Origin: Pyrus communis | Lineage: Eukaryota > Streptophyta > Magnoliopsida > Rosales > Rosaceae | Length of the DNA: 64,000 bases | NCBI RefSeq assembly: GCF_963583255.1 | Contig: NC_084806.1 | Span: 22,486,317-22,550,316 of the forward strand | Reading direction: 5' to 3' | In this document: positions 12,104 to 25,396 of the stretch, piece after piece | Layout of the letters: each line of letters starts with the position of its first letter | Position numbering within the stretch: the stretch's first letter is position 1 | Notes under the pieces: model-generated | The model's input: only the letters and a program-made list of their open reading frames with translations | Databases searched by the model: none | Told to the model about the DNA's origin: nothing | Program-made: the position numbers and the translations under genes

Positions 12104-15100
12104 TCATGCTGCATTAGAGCCCACGGCATGGAGTGGGATCTCCTCCACGACATGCTCCACAAAGTTCTCATAGTATGGCTTCAATCTATGTCCGTTCACC
12201 TTGAACTCGTGGCCACTTTTTAAGCTTTGGACTTGGACTGCACCATGAGGAAAAACATTAGTAACAACAAGAGGTCCAATCCATTTAGAACGTAACTTAC
12301 CAGGGAATAACCGAAGTCTTGAATCAAAAAGCAACACTTTCTGCCCCTTGGAGAACGTTTTGGTACGAAGCATCTTATCATGATAAGCCTTCGTCTTGTC
12401 CTTGTAGATGCGAGCATTCTCGTAAGCCTCGTTCCTAATCTCCTCAAGTTCATCTAATTGGAGCTTCCTATGAACTCCAGCAGCGTCTATGTCCAAATTG
12501 AAGGTTTTCACAGCCCAATGTGCCTTGTGCTCTAACTCAACGGGCAAATGACATGGCTTACCATATATAAGCCGAAAAGGTGACATGCCAAGGGGAGTTT
12601 TGTAAGCCGTACGATAGGCCCACAATGCATCGTCCAAGCGCAAACTCCAATCTCTTCTTGAGGGTCCCACAGTTTTCTCTAGGACTTGTTTGATCTCCCT
12701 ATTTGAAACCTCCGCTTGCCCATTGGTTTGAGGGTGATAAGGTGTGGAAACCTTATGAGTAACGTTGTACTTCTTGAGCAAAGCTTCAATGGTGCGGTTA
12801 CGAAAGTGAGAACCCCCATCACTAATTAAAACTCGTGGCATCCCAAACCTAGCAAAAATATTAGATTTCACAAAATCTGCAACAACCTTAGAATCGTTAG
12901 TACGGGTGGCTTTGGCTTCCACCCATTTGGAAACATAATCGACAGCTAGCAAGATATAAGTGAAACCAAAAGATGGAGGGAAGGGGCCCATGAAATCAAT
13001 ACCCCAAACATCAAAAATTTCCACAAAGGAGAGAGATTGTTGCGGCATTTGGTCCTTAGGCCCTATGTTACCTGTTCTTTGACACTTATCGCATGTTACA
13101 CAAAACATTTTAGCATCTTTAAAGAGATTAGGCCAATAAAATCCAGATTGTAACACCTTTAGGGCTGTCCTTTGGGTGCCAAAATGTCCCCCACATGCAT
13201 AAGTATGGCAGAATGTAAGAATGGAATTAAATTCAGATTCGGGCACACATCTACGCACAATCTGATATGGGCAGAATTTCCATAAATATGGATCATCCCA
13301 AACATAAAAACGTGCATCATGAACAAGTTTATCACGTTGGAACTTGTTTAGGGTACTAGGAACTTGCTTAGACACCAAGAAATTGACCAAATCGGCATAC
13401 CAAGGGGTTCTTACCTCAATGGACAGAAGTTGCTCATCCGGAAACGTTTCTAAAATGGGGGTGGACTCTTCCTCACGCACCATTCTACTTAGGTGGTCAG
13501 CCACCACGTTTTCACACCCTTTCTTGTCTCGGATTTCAAGATCGAACTCTTGAAGTAGGAGCATCCAACGAATGAGTCTTGGCTTAGCCTCCTTTTTGGT
13601 GAGAAGATACTTCAAGGCTGCATGGTCAGTGAAAACAATTACTTTAGTACCAAGAAGATATGATCTAAACTTATCTAAAGCAAATACAACCGCCAAAAGT
13701 TCTTTTTCGGTTGTAGAATAATTCAATTGAGCATCATTTAAAGTGCGTGAAGCATAATAAATAACATGTGGCTGTTTATTTTTCCTTTGACCCAAAACAG
13801 CCCCAAGTGCATAATCCGATGCATCACACATCAATTCAAAGGGAATGGACCAATCCGGGGGAGTTATGATGGGTGCCGTGGTGAGTAAGTCTTTTAGATG
13901 CTTGAATGCCTTCTCACACGCCTCGTTGAACTCAAAAGACACATCCTTTTGGAGTAGGCGGCATAGGGGTTGTGCAATCTTGGAAAAGTCCTTGATAAAT
14001 CGTCGATAGAATCCTGCATGGCCAAGAAAAGAACGGACCTCTCTAACCGACGTAGGAGAGGGTAAGTGACATACAAGATCTATTTTAGACTTATCAACTT
14101 CAATTCCTTTTTCAGAGATGATATGACCCAAAACTATACCTTGTTTAACCATAAAATGACATTTTTCCCAATTCAAAACAAGGTTAGTTTCCATGCATCT
14201 TTTCAAGATTAAAGTGAGATTATGCAAACAAGCATCAAATGAGTCTCCAAACACACTAAAATCGTCCATAAATACTTCAATTATCTTTTCAACATAATCA
14301 GAGAAGATACTTACCATGCATCGTTGGAAAGTGGCCGGTGCATTGCATAAACCAAATGGCATACGATGATATGCAAAAGTACCAAATGGACAAGTAAAGG
14401 TGGTCTTTTCTTGATCATCCGGCGTTATGACAATTTGATTATAACCCGAATAACCATCAAGAAAGCAATAAAAAGAATGACCGGCTAACCTTTCAAGCAT
14501 TTGATCAATGAATGGCAAAGGGAAGTGATCTTTCCTTGTTGCGGCATTTAGCTTTCTATAGTCAATGCACACCCTCCAACCGGTTTGAATGCGTGTAGGC
14601 ACAAGTTCATCTTCTTCATTCTTCACCACAGTCACTCCGGATTTCTTTGGCACAACTTGAACCGGTGAAACCCAACGGCTATCCGAGATAGGATAGATCA
14701 CCCCACAATCTAGAAGCTTGATAATCTCCTTTTTCACAACTTCCATCATTGGAGGGTTGAGCCGGCGTTGAGCCTCTCTGGTTGGTTTAGCCCCCTCCTC
14801 TAAAAGTATGCGATGCATGCAAGTTGTAGGACTAATACCCTTTATGTCGGCCAAGGTCCATCCTATGGCCGTCTTGTGCTCTTTCAACACCCGAATCAAT
14901 TTCTCCTCCTCCATTGCTGTGAGGGATAAGGAAACTATGACAGGCAACGTCTCATTGTCTCCCAAATAGACATACTTCAAATGATCCGGCAATGGTTTAA
15001 GCTCAAGAATGGGTGCCTGAATCACTGAAGGTAACAACTTGTTAGTCGAAACAGGAATTGGACTCGGTTTTGGAGGCTTACCAAAGTGTTGTGGCAATGA

Positions 15101-16364
15101 CTCAAGTGCAGCAACCATCTCGGCCTCATCTTCACTTCTAGGCACGGCAAAACCAGATTTTTGCCCAATTCCTTGTGCAATTGTTGTTTCAAGTGTATCC
15201 CTCTCCAAAGAATCGAGAAATTCCTGCGCCAAATCATCAATTATATCAATAGAAAAGCAAGAATGATCGTCCTTAGGAAATTTAATACTTTCAGAAAGAT
15301 TGAAATCAATGACTTCCCCATCAAATTCCATCGTTAAAGTTCCTTTAAACACATCTATCTTGGTGCGGGCTGTTTTCATGAAGGGCCTCCCTAATAGAAT
15401 CGGTAATGGGGTGGAATGGGGTGAATCCTCCATGTCAAGCACGTAGAAATCCGCTGGAAAAATCAAGTTATCAACCTGTACCAAAACATCTTCCAAAACA
15501 CCCTTTGGATATGCATTAGAACGATCGGCTAATTGAATTATCACACCATCATTTTTAAGCTCACCTAAGTTCATAGATGCATAAATAGAGTATGGCATAA
15601 CATTAATCGAAGCCCCTAAGTCTAACATGCATTGTTCAAACTTAGTATTACCAATAACGCACGGAATTGTAAAACTACCCGGATCTTTGCATTTAGGGGG
15701 TAATTTCCTTTGTAACACAGCAGAGACATTTTCACTTACCTGGACCACCTCCTTGTTTGAAATCCTCTTCCTCGTTGTGCAAAGCTCTTTTAAGAACTTG
15801 GCATACTTAGGGACTTGCTTGATTGCATCAAGGAGCGGAATGTTAACTTGAACTTTCCTAAAGGTTTCCAAAATGTCCTTTTCACTCTCCTCCTTCTTTG
15901 ATTGCCTAAACCTGCTAGGAAAGGGCACGTTTAGTGGGACAGAACTTGACAAAGTCGAATTTGGACTTACCTTAGGCATATTGGATGGTTTTGGCACAAT
16001 AGGGGGCTGCGGCAAAGATTCTTTCACCCTTGCCGTGGCCTTTATTCCTTGTTCCTCCTCTTCTTGCAGCAACACGTCCTCTTCTTGACTTGTTTTGGAC
16101 GTGCTTGGGGTGGTTTCGACCTCCTTACCACTTCTCAACATGATTGCCTTGGCAGATTCGAATCCTCCCCTTGGATTGACAATGGTTGAGCTAGGGAGCT
16201 TGCCTTTGTCTCGAAATTGTCCTACAAATTCCGCAATCTGCCCAATTTGTTTCTCCAAGTGATCCACCCTTTTGTCTTGGTTTTGCATGGCTTTGGTTTG
16301 ATCCTCTTGCCCCTGAGACAAATTGGTAAGTAATTTAAGAAGTGTTTCATTTCCCAACGACGTA
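12104..16364 (-). CDS. pol: Element E pol: gag C-terminus, protease, RT, RNase H, integrase
   Basis: This is one uninterrupted - strand frame of about 1,420 codons, ending in TGA at 12104-12106. Numbered from 16372 (the first two or three residues come from D): gag tail 1-160; retropepsin with DLGAS at 251-255; RT about 560-760 with FMDD at 701-704; RNase H about 845-960 ([24 protein letters not shown]); integrase with an HHCC zinc region (H1056, H1063, C1091, C1094) and catalytic D1126, D1185, E1221, spaced D-35-E. There is no chromodomain. The polyprotein would be cleaved by its own protease and would copy and integrate the element. Its N-terminal part lies at 41078-42323, displaced by D; counting the ACGTA duplication once, the two parts total 5,502 nt in one frame. 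The intact catalytic residues suggest recent activity. Confidence 0.95.
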
Positions 16365-17818
16365 TGATGCAAAATATATTAAGCACACAAATTAAACCCT
16401 CTTCTGACAATTGTAGCAAAGTATGTAAGTAGGGATCGTTCAAAACCGGGGATTAGGAGGGATTGCTAAACTCTTGAAAACTGACCTAAGAACTCCAAAA
16501 CAAAGTTAAAAACACTAATTTGGACTCAAAGAATGAAAAACCAAAGTTAAAACACTAAAACAAAACAAAAACTCAAAACAGCAACTAGAAGACTCAAAAC
16601 TGCCTAAAAACCACTTTCTGGGCAGTTTTGAGCACCTACACTAATTTGGACGAAATTGGTTGAAAACTTGACTCAAAACACTTAAAAACATGAACCAAAA
16701 CAATTTCTAACTAAATTGAGACTTCAAAGTAAAGGGGGATTTGATTTGGACGAAATTAAAGTTGAGAAAACAGATTGCAAAGTAAAACTGATTTTGAAAC
16801 GTTTTTGGGGTTTTTAATGGATCATGGACTAGTTAGGGGTTCTTTCTCCACACATGACAAGTATGCAAATGACTCGATTTCCAGTTATTCCTTCATAGAA
16901 TTATGAATGACAATGCCCCAAATTAACCGTGACATCACTAGTTAATTCTCAAGTTTTCCTTGTGTTATTGAATTGGATGACATCATACGACAACCCAAAG
17001 CATTCTTCAAAAGTTCCTTACATGACATCATAATAAAGATACAATCAAAGATCATTACGTTCAATGAAAACTATAAGCATTGACAAAGCACTTGTGACTA
17101 TGACATCATGACACTTATGCTAGGAATTGAACTTAACGCGATTGTGACTAGCAACCTTCACTACTTGTGAATGTAAGTGTGTGACAATTATGTGAAACAA
17201 ACTTATATTCTAGCATCATATTCATGCAAGCCAATTAAGTGTCGACCCCTAATTAACAAACACAAATACGTTATTACTCGCACAGTTAAGCCAATTGCAT
17301 TCACGATTCAAGAACTCATAACTGGAATTTATCAAATCAACTTGCACACATAGTTATGGCTTCGAAATCACCCCTAACCAATAGGGGTTTAGCCACTCAT
17401 GTTCATAGCAAAATGAAAGGAAAATAAATTAAACATTGAAATCATAAAACGAATTACACCTAGAATGCACCAACGACGAAGCTTGAGCATCCAAGAGTCT
17501 TTCCTTCTTTCTCCTTGCTACGGCACAAAGGTGGATGGGATGGTTGGGATGTGTTTTAGGATCAGGGATTATGGAATTGGATGAAGGATAGATGAATGGA
17601 CAAAAATTGAATGAATGAGTGATCCCCTAGTGCCTTGCTGCAAACCCTTATTTATAGGGCTAGGAAAGGTTTTGAAACACTTAAAGGATATATGTGTGTA
17701 GCTTGGACAAGGTAGGACGGCTAGTGACAAGCTAGGAAGGCTAGGAGACAAGGTAGGACGGCTAGTGACAAGCTAGGACGGCTAGTGACAAGCTAGGACG
17801 GCTAGGACGGCTCAGATT
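16365..17818 (-). repeat. 3' LTR of element D, truncated at its U3 end
   Basis: It starts TGATGCAAAATATATTAAGC exactly like the LTR at 39117. It breaks off inside the GGACGGCTAGTGACAAGCTA minisatellite at about 17818, where it jumps to internal sequence (TCAGATTTTCTAACTACACA). The rest of U3, the PPT and about 0.3 kb of 3' region are missing. A stem-loop ACCCCTA/TAGGGGT lies at 17370-17388. Confidence 0.9.
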
Positions 17819-19470
17819 TTCTAACTACACACCCTATACTAGTTATATGTGAGAGAATTGATGTAGATATAAAAACGAATGCTCACATATATGTATCACA
17901 AAGAACGCAATTTCCGGACTTAATAGGCATGTTTAGATATGATCTCATGAATGGAATGCTACTACTTAGATGCGAGAACCAGTGACACCATATGCTCATA
18001 CCAAATTCAAACTCAACAAATTGAAACACATAACACTCAAGATAGAAGTTTAAGGGTTGCAACGGGGCTTGGGGTATTGGTTAACAAAGAAAGGATAGGG
18101 AAAACAAACGTTCTTCAAGCATTAGTAAGCAAAGTAATGAAGTTAAGACTTAGAATTCACTTAGTTTGCAGAAATTAACTTAAAAATACAAGGGGAAGAC
18201 TTTAAACAACTTCTTGGGGCCGAATTCAACTTTTTGGACCCTTTCTTCAACAAACAACACGTTGGAACTTTTTTTCTCATATTGTTCAACTCTTTTCATA
18301 CTTTATTTATTTTTTTTTTTTCACGAATTTTTCTTTTCTTTTCTTTCTACCCGTGCTTATGGCACATAATTCTCAAAATAAAAACTTCCCCCACACTTGG
18401 TTTCTGTCATAAAGGAATTCCATTTGAATCATGCTTACTATACTTTAAGAACGAGGGTATGGATAGTCCTAATCTAGGCTAGGTGAGGGTAATGTGGGTT
18501 AACAAAGAAAAGGCTAAACAAGGCTCAATGGGGTTAACACCTAAACATATAATGGAGTAGGGCACACGGCTTTTTGGCTAAAGTGGTGGTCACTACACAA
18601 CTTCATCTTGAATATGTGTTATGCTAATCAATACCATGCTTTGAATGAAATGGGCATGACTTCTAGTGTTTGGAACTAAATGATGAAACGCCTTCTAAGT
18701 AGCAACCAAGCAAAGAATAATGAGATCATGCAACGATTTTAGAAAACAAAGAATGCACAGATTTGAACTCTCCAAATAAACGTTTAGGTTCAAGTCTCAC
18801 AAGGTTGTAGCGTTAATTTGAGTTCCTTCCTTCAAGCATGTTACAAAAACTGATTTTTTTTTTTATTTTTTTTTTTATTTTTTATGATTGCATGTGAATT
18901 CATAAGTTATAACCACAACCAAGCATAAACATAGAGTAAATCAAACTTTCATCCATGTTAATCACTCTCTTTAACAGCCATGTATTTAAAAACCAAATCC
19001 TCATCATTGTGTTGGAAGGTACCCTAAGACACAAACAAACACACAAAAACAACTCTTTTTTGGGTTTTTTAAAACAAATTTTTCAAATTTTTCTTTGATT
19101 TTCGGATTTTTACTTCAAAACATACTAAAACACACCAAAACTGCTTAAAAACACTTAAAAACAGCAAGGAACAAGTTTTGAAATAATGGGTGATAAAATC
19201 CCACGAATTTGAATGAAAAACACTTAGTTACCCCCCCACACTTAAATCAAACATTGTCCTCAATGTTTTAAGCATAGAATCACACAAAGAAACACACAAA
19301 CAGCAAGTAAAACAACTAAATAGGCAGATTAGAAGGAATCAACAAAGAGAAGGGTTTAGGAACGCAAATCTGGAATTGGAGTGCTTTCTAGGTCTTCCTT
19401 TGTTGAATGGCATGGGTTGCCTCCCAAGTAGCGCTTTCTTTAACGTCTTGCAGCCGGACGAAGAACACGT
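17819..19470 (-). other. Non-coding 3' region of element D
   Basis: It aligns with the post-pol regions of E and A but lacks its PPT end. PPT-like motifs remain at about 18388-18398 and 19231-19243. The stretch 18862-18904, with a private GAATTC variant, matches the filler at 28649-28685 in inverted orientation. No gene is seen. Confidence 0.8.
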
Positions 19471-21121
19471 TCAGGCACCATTGGTGCCCACGGCATGGAG
19501 TGAGATCTCCTCCACAACCTGCCCCATGGCATTCTCATAGTATGGCTTCAATCTATGTCCGTTGACCTTGAATTCCACCCCATTCCTTAAGCTTTGGACT
19601 TGAACTGCACCATGTGGGAAAACATTAGTAACAACAAAAGGTCCAATCCATTTAGAACGTAACTTTCCGGGAAATAAACGTAAACGAGAATTAAAAAGTA
19701 AAACTTTCTGCCCAATTGTGAAGGTTTTGCCCCTAATCATCTTGTCATGAAACGCCTTCGTCTTTTCCTTGTAAATGCGGGCATTCTCGTAGGCTTCATT
19801 CCTTAGTTCCTCAAGCTCATTCAATTGGAGCTTCCGATGCATTCCAGCAGCATCTAAGTCCAAATTGAACGTTTTGATGGCCCAATGTGCCTTATGCTCT
19901 AGCTCCACGGGTAAGTGACAAGGTTTTCCATAAACTAGCCGAAATGGAGACATCCCTAGGGGTGTTTTGTAGGCAGTGCGATATGCCCATAGTGCATCGT
20001 CTAAACGCATGCTCCAATCCTTCCGGTTAGGCCCCACGGTCTTCTCCAAGATTTGCTTGACCTCTCTATTTGATACTTCGGCTTGGCCACTTGTTTGTGG
20101 GTGATAAGGTGTTGAAACCTTATGCTTGACATTGTACTTCTTGAAGAGTGCCTCAATGGTCCTATTGCAGAAATGTGAACCTCCATCACTTATAAATACC
20201 CGCGGCATCCCAAATCTAGAGAAAATGTTAGTCTTGATGAAATCTGAAACCACTCTAGAATCGTTAGTACGGGTAGCTTTTGCTTCTACCCATTTAGAAA
20301 CATAATCAACCGCAAGCAAAATATAAGTGAAACCAAATGAAGAAGGAAAAGGACCCATGAAATCAATACCCCAAACATCAAAGATTTCAACATTGAAGAT
20401 GGGTGTTTGCGGCATTTGGTCTTTTGCACCAATAGAACCTGTTCTTTGACATCTATCACATGTTAAGCAAAACATTCTAGCATCTTTGAACAATGTAGGC
20501 CAATAAAAACCAGATTCTAACACTTTACGAGCTGTCCTTTGGGTACCAAAATGGCCTCCACATGCATAAGAATGACAAAATGCTAGAATTGAGTTAAAAT
20601 CAGAAGTTGGCACACATCTTCTAATAATCTGATCTGGGCAATATTTCCATAGATATGGATCATCCCACACATAAAATCTTGCATCATGTATCAATTTATC
20701 ACGTTGGACCTTGCTTAGGGTGTTAGGAACTTGCTTAGTCACCAAGAAATTGACCAAATCGGCATACCAAGGGGTACTTACCTCAATGGACAGAAGTTGT
20801 TCATCCGGAAACATCTCAGAAATGGGGAGGGACTCTTCTTCACGCACCAATCTACTCAAGTGGTCAGCCACCACGTTTTCACAACCTTTCTTGTCCCTAA
20901 TTTCAATATCGAACTCTTGAAGTAGGAGCATCCAACGAATGAGCCTTGGTTTGGCCTCCTTTTTGGTGAAAAGATACTTCAAGGCTGCATGGTCAGTGAA
21001 AACAATTACTTTAGTGCCAATAAGATATGATCTAAACTTATCTAAAGCAAATACAACCGCCAAGAGTTCTTTTTCGGTTGTAGAATAATTCAATTGAGCA
21101 TCATTTAAAGTGCGGGAAGCA
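19471..21121 (-). CDS. pol: Element D pol fragment: RNase H end and integrase
   Basis: This is an open - strand frame of about 550 codons (first Met at 21093) that starts abruptly within RNase H, at the residues ASRTLNDAQ, where element B inserted. It keeps TEKELLAVV and FTDHAAL of RNase H, the HHCC zinc region, and the integrase core with [17 protein letters not shown] and GQAEVSNRE, so the DDE residues are present. The protein is closely related to E's but from a different subfamily (many replacements). It has no upstream RT and no promoter of its own, so it is a remnant despite the open frame. Confidence 0.88.
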
Positions 21122-23200
21122 TGATGCGGGATTTATACGCGCACAAATTAAACCCTCTTTTTGACAATTGTAGTATAAGTATAAGTAGGGATCGTTCTGG
21201 ACCGGGGATTAGGAGGGATTGTTAATCACTTGGATTTGACTCAAAAACGTAAAAACGTAATAATAAACACTAAACTAGACTCAAAGAATGTAAAACTAAA
21301 CTTTAAAACACTAAGACAAACCAAAGACTCAAAATGCTTTTAAAAACACAAACTAAAATGATTTCTAACTAAATTGACATTAAAGTAAAGGGGGATTTAA
21401 GTTTATACGAAATTAAATTAAATGAACAAATTAAAACAGAATGTAAATATGAAATTGATGAAATAGAATGGATGAATGCTAGCTAAGGGGGTCATCTCCA
21501 CATATGTTACACTTGCATAATAAAAAGATTTCCAATTACATTTCAATAAATTATGAAACTCATCACCCCGGGTTAATTAGGTCCGCTTAAATTAACCGTC
21601 AAGTTTTCCTTAAGTTAATGAATTGGATGGGTTAGCGCAACGCAATTCACAACATTCTCCAAAAGTCCTTTACGTGAACAACACAATAAAGATACAATCA
21701 AAGATCATTAAGCATTATGAAAACTATAAGTGTTGACGAGGCATTCGTTACTATGATGAGCATGAAACTCGTGCCAAAAATTCATTTAACGCGATTGTTT
21801 ATAAGCAACCTCCACTACTTGTGAATATAAGTTCATAACGATTAGGTGAAAATCACTTATATTCTAGCATCATATTCATGCATGAAAATTAAGCGCGCAT
21901 TCTTAATAAACATACATAAATAGGTTATCAATCAAACGGTTAAACAAATTGAATCAACAACTTATGAAATGCAATTAGAAGTAATCAAATCAAAATGCAA
22001 GCATAAACATATATTTCGAATCACCCCCTAGCTAAAGGGGGTTTAGTTTATTATAACTTTGAAATCAAAGAAATACCTAAACATTCCAACAACTCAAACT
22101 TGAATTGTATGAACGTTTAGGCACTCTTCTCTTCCATTCCTCATACGCACAAAACAAAGAGAATTAAAATGAAACATTGAAATCAAAGAAACACCTAAAC
22201 ATTCCAACAACTCAAACTTGAATTGTATGAACGTTTAGGCACTCTTCTCTTCCTCGTTGTTGTAGCACAAGGTCTAAGGATAGTTTGATGGTGTGAATGG
22301 TTTGGGGAGTGGTGTTTGGATTAATAGGGAAATGGAAAAATGGTGTTTGGATTACAAGGGAAATGGAAAAATGGTGTGTTGTGTATGAAATGAGATGTTT
22401 ATGAATGAATGAATACAAGGGTATTTATAGGAGTAGTGGAGGGAACATATGGCTATGTCATTTGTAGGTGAAGTAAGTGTGTGAGGTTGGTGAAGTAAGT
22501 GGAGGTTGTAGGTGAAGTAGGTGGATGTTGTAGGTGAAGTAGGTGGATGTTGTAGGTGAAGTGGATGTTGTAGGTGAAGTAGGTGGATGTTGTAGGTGAA
22601 GTGGATGTTGTAGGTGAAGTAGGTGGATGTTGTAGGTGAAGTGGATGTTCTAGGTGAAGTAGGTGGATGTTGTAGGTGAAGTAGGTGGATGTTGTAGGTG
22701 AAGTAGGTGGATGATATGTTAAGTGATAAGTGATAAGTGATATGATATGTGGTTATGATATGATAAGTGGTTAAGTGGTGATGATAAGTGATAAGTGATT
22801 AAGTGATATGATATGTGGTGATGATAAGTGATAAGTGCATGTGGGTTAACTAATGAAGGAAATGCATGTGCAATGACAATGTGTTAGAATGGATGTGTGT
22901 TATGCATGGCATGATTGGGATTAGGAAAGGTTTAAATGTCCTAAAACTAAAGAGAACAAGGTTCCAACACTTTGGCTCCAATTAGGTCTTCAATTTCGTC
23001 CAACACTTTGGCTTCAAGCATAAGCTATCCGTCCTTAGCCCAAAAGTGCTCCAAAAGTCTCCAAAATGCATCTTTTTGCTCCTTTAGCCCTTTGGACCTA
23101 CAAACACACGAAAATAGCTTAAAGTACTAAAATAACTAAAGAAACATAACGTAAATGTACGAGAACAAGCCATTTAAGTCGCATAAATATGCTCCTATCA
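21122..23200 (-). repeat. 3' LTR of element B
   Basis: It starts TGATGCGGGATTTATACGCG and ends CTCCTATCA, followed by the PPT AAGTGTGGGGGTATT on the - strand. A segment carrying the conserved leader motif (ACATTCCAACAACTCAAACT) is duplicated near 22080 and 22198. The U3 minisatellite is long here, about 22465-22710. Confidence 0.93.
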
Positions 23201-25396
23201 AATACCCCCACACTTAGCTTTTGCTAGTCCTCGAGCAAAACAGAAAAACAAAACAAAAAGAACAAAACACAACCTACACCTTCCAACAATCGTATCAGGG
23301 ACTTCCAATGCACATGACAAGTTAAAAATCATTATTCTCACAGATTTGAGCCATCTTTACACTTATGTACATTCTTAATCATAGTCACCACATACTAGTT
23401 CACAATTAAGCATTTAAAACCATGTTTTGAATGTAGTAACATGCCTTCGAGAATTCCCTCAATTTCTTACTAGATGTACTCTCGTTTTTCACACAGATTT
23501 TCTGACTACACACCCTACACTAGGTATATGTGAGAAGATTGATGTAAACATGTAGACGAACACTCACATATGTTATAATAAGGAAAGCATTTTCTGGAGT
23601 TAATAAGCATGTTTAGATATGATCTCATGAATGGAATGCTACTACTTAGACGCGAGAACCAGTGACACCATAAGCTCATACCAAGTTCAAACTCCACAAT
23701 TGAAATACATAACACTCAATATAGAAGTCAAAGGGTAGTAACGGGGCTAGGGTATTGGCTAACAATGAAAGGTGAAGGATAAACAAACATTCTTAAAGCA
23801 ATAGTGAGCAAAGTATTGAATTAGGCACTTAGAATTCCCTTAAGAACGCAGAAGTCAACTTTGAACACCCAAGGGAAAATCACACAAAACTTAGGGCCAT
23901 ATTCAACTTTTTGGACCCTTTCTTCAACCATCAACGCTCGTGAGTTCATTCTTACTTATTTTCACTCCTCTTTATTTATTTATTTTTTTTCTTTTCTTCT
24001 TCTTTTTCTTTTGAATCTCAAAACATACATATAAACGTAAGAACAAACTTTTACTCCCCCACACTCATTTTCTTGCATAATGTAACTCAAAAGGAATTCA
24101 TTTAAGTCATGCTCACTAAACTTTAAGAACAAGGGTATAGGAAAGTCCTACTCTAAGCTAGGTAAGGGGTGATGTGGGTAAACAAGGAATAAAGGCAAAA
24201 CGAGGCTCAACGGGGTTAAAACTTACAACATATACGAAGTATGGGAAGTAAGGCTATTTGGCTATGGTGGTGGTCACTACACAACTTCTTCTTGAATATG
24301 TGTTATGCAAATCAATAACATGCTTTGAATGAAATGGGCATGAATTCTAGCATTTGGAACTATATGATGAAACGCCTTCTAAGTAGTAACCAAGCAAAGA
24401 ATAATGAGATCATGCAACGACTTTAGAAAACAAGAAATCACAGATTATACTCTCCAAAGAACGTTATAGGCTCAAGTCTCTTAGGGTTGTAGAGTTTGTT
24501 TGAGTTCCTTCCTTCAAGCATGTTACAAAAACGAATTTTTTTCTTTTATGATTGCATGTGAAGTCATACATTATAACCATAACCAAGCATATACCAAGAG
24601 TAAATCAAACTTTTCTCTATGTTTATAACTCTTTCTAACCGTCATGCAATTATAAACCAAATCCTTATCATTGTGTTGGAAGGTACCCTAAGACACAAAC
24701 ACACAAAAACGACTCTTAAAACAACTCTTTTTGGGTTTTTCAAAACAATTTTTCAAATTTTTATGGGATTTTCGAATTATAAAACAAAACACACTAAAAC
24801 ACTCTAAAACAACTTAAAAACACCTTAAAACAGCAAGGAACAACATTTGAAGTTATGGGTGATAAAATCCCACGAATTTGCATTAAATAAACTTAGTTAC
24901 CCCCCCCCATACTTAAATCAAACATTGTCCTCAATGTTTTAAGCATATGGTTCACACAAAACATAAGTAAACACACAAAAAGCAACTAAACATACTAAAC
25001 ATGGCATAATGTAATTAACAAAGAGAAGAGTTTAGGGACGCAAATCTGGTTATGGAGTGTAAATTCCCTCTTCTCCTTGGTGATTGTATTGAGGCATGAT
25101 CTTGGTGATTCCACAGGCTTACTCTTGAACTGGTTTCCGCCCATCATTGATTTTCCTTTGTGCTACTCTTGAACTGGGCAGCAGGATTCCCTTTAGTGTC
25201 TCCCCCGAAGGTCTGAGCTTCCTCCTGCTATCTGTTTCTTTGTTCAATCTTTGCAGGAGTGGTCCCTTCTCTGGAAGTGTATCAACCGTTGAAGATGACT
25301 ACTCGAGAGCAATGCTAGGTAAGCAATCAGGAATAGATTCCAGGCAGTTGGCTCCAGATCGGTAGACTGACTCCAAGTGCCGGCTGATTGCTTCTT
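23201..25396 (-). other. PPT and non-coding 3' region of element B
   Basis: It is homologous to A 5683-7560. PPT-like motifs lie at the LTR edge, at about 24056, and in degraded form (CCCCCCCCATACTT) at about 24901. From about 25080 the antisense cassette's far end begins. I see no supported gene. Confidence 0.75.

Noticed and set aside
13344..13553. + strand ORFs opposite pol (also 15039, 20711, 36907, 47519)
   Set aside because: Shadows of the pol and gag frames on the other strand.
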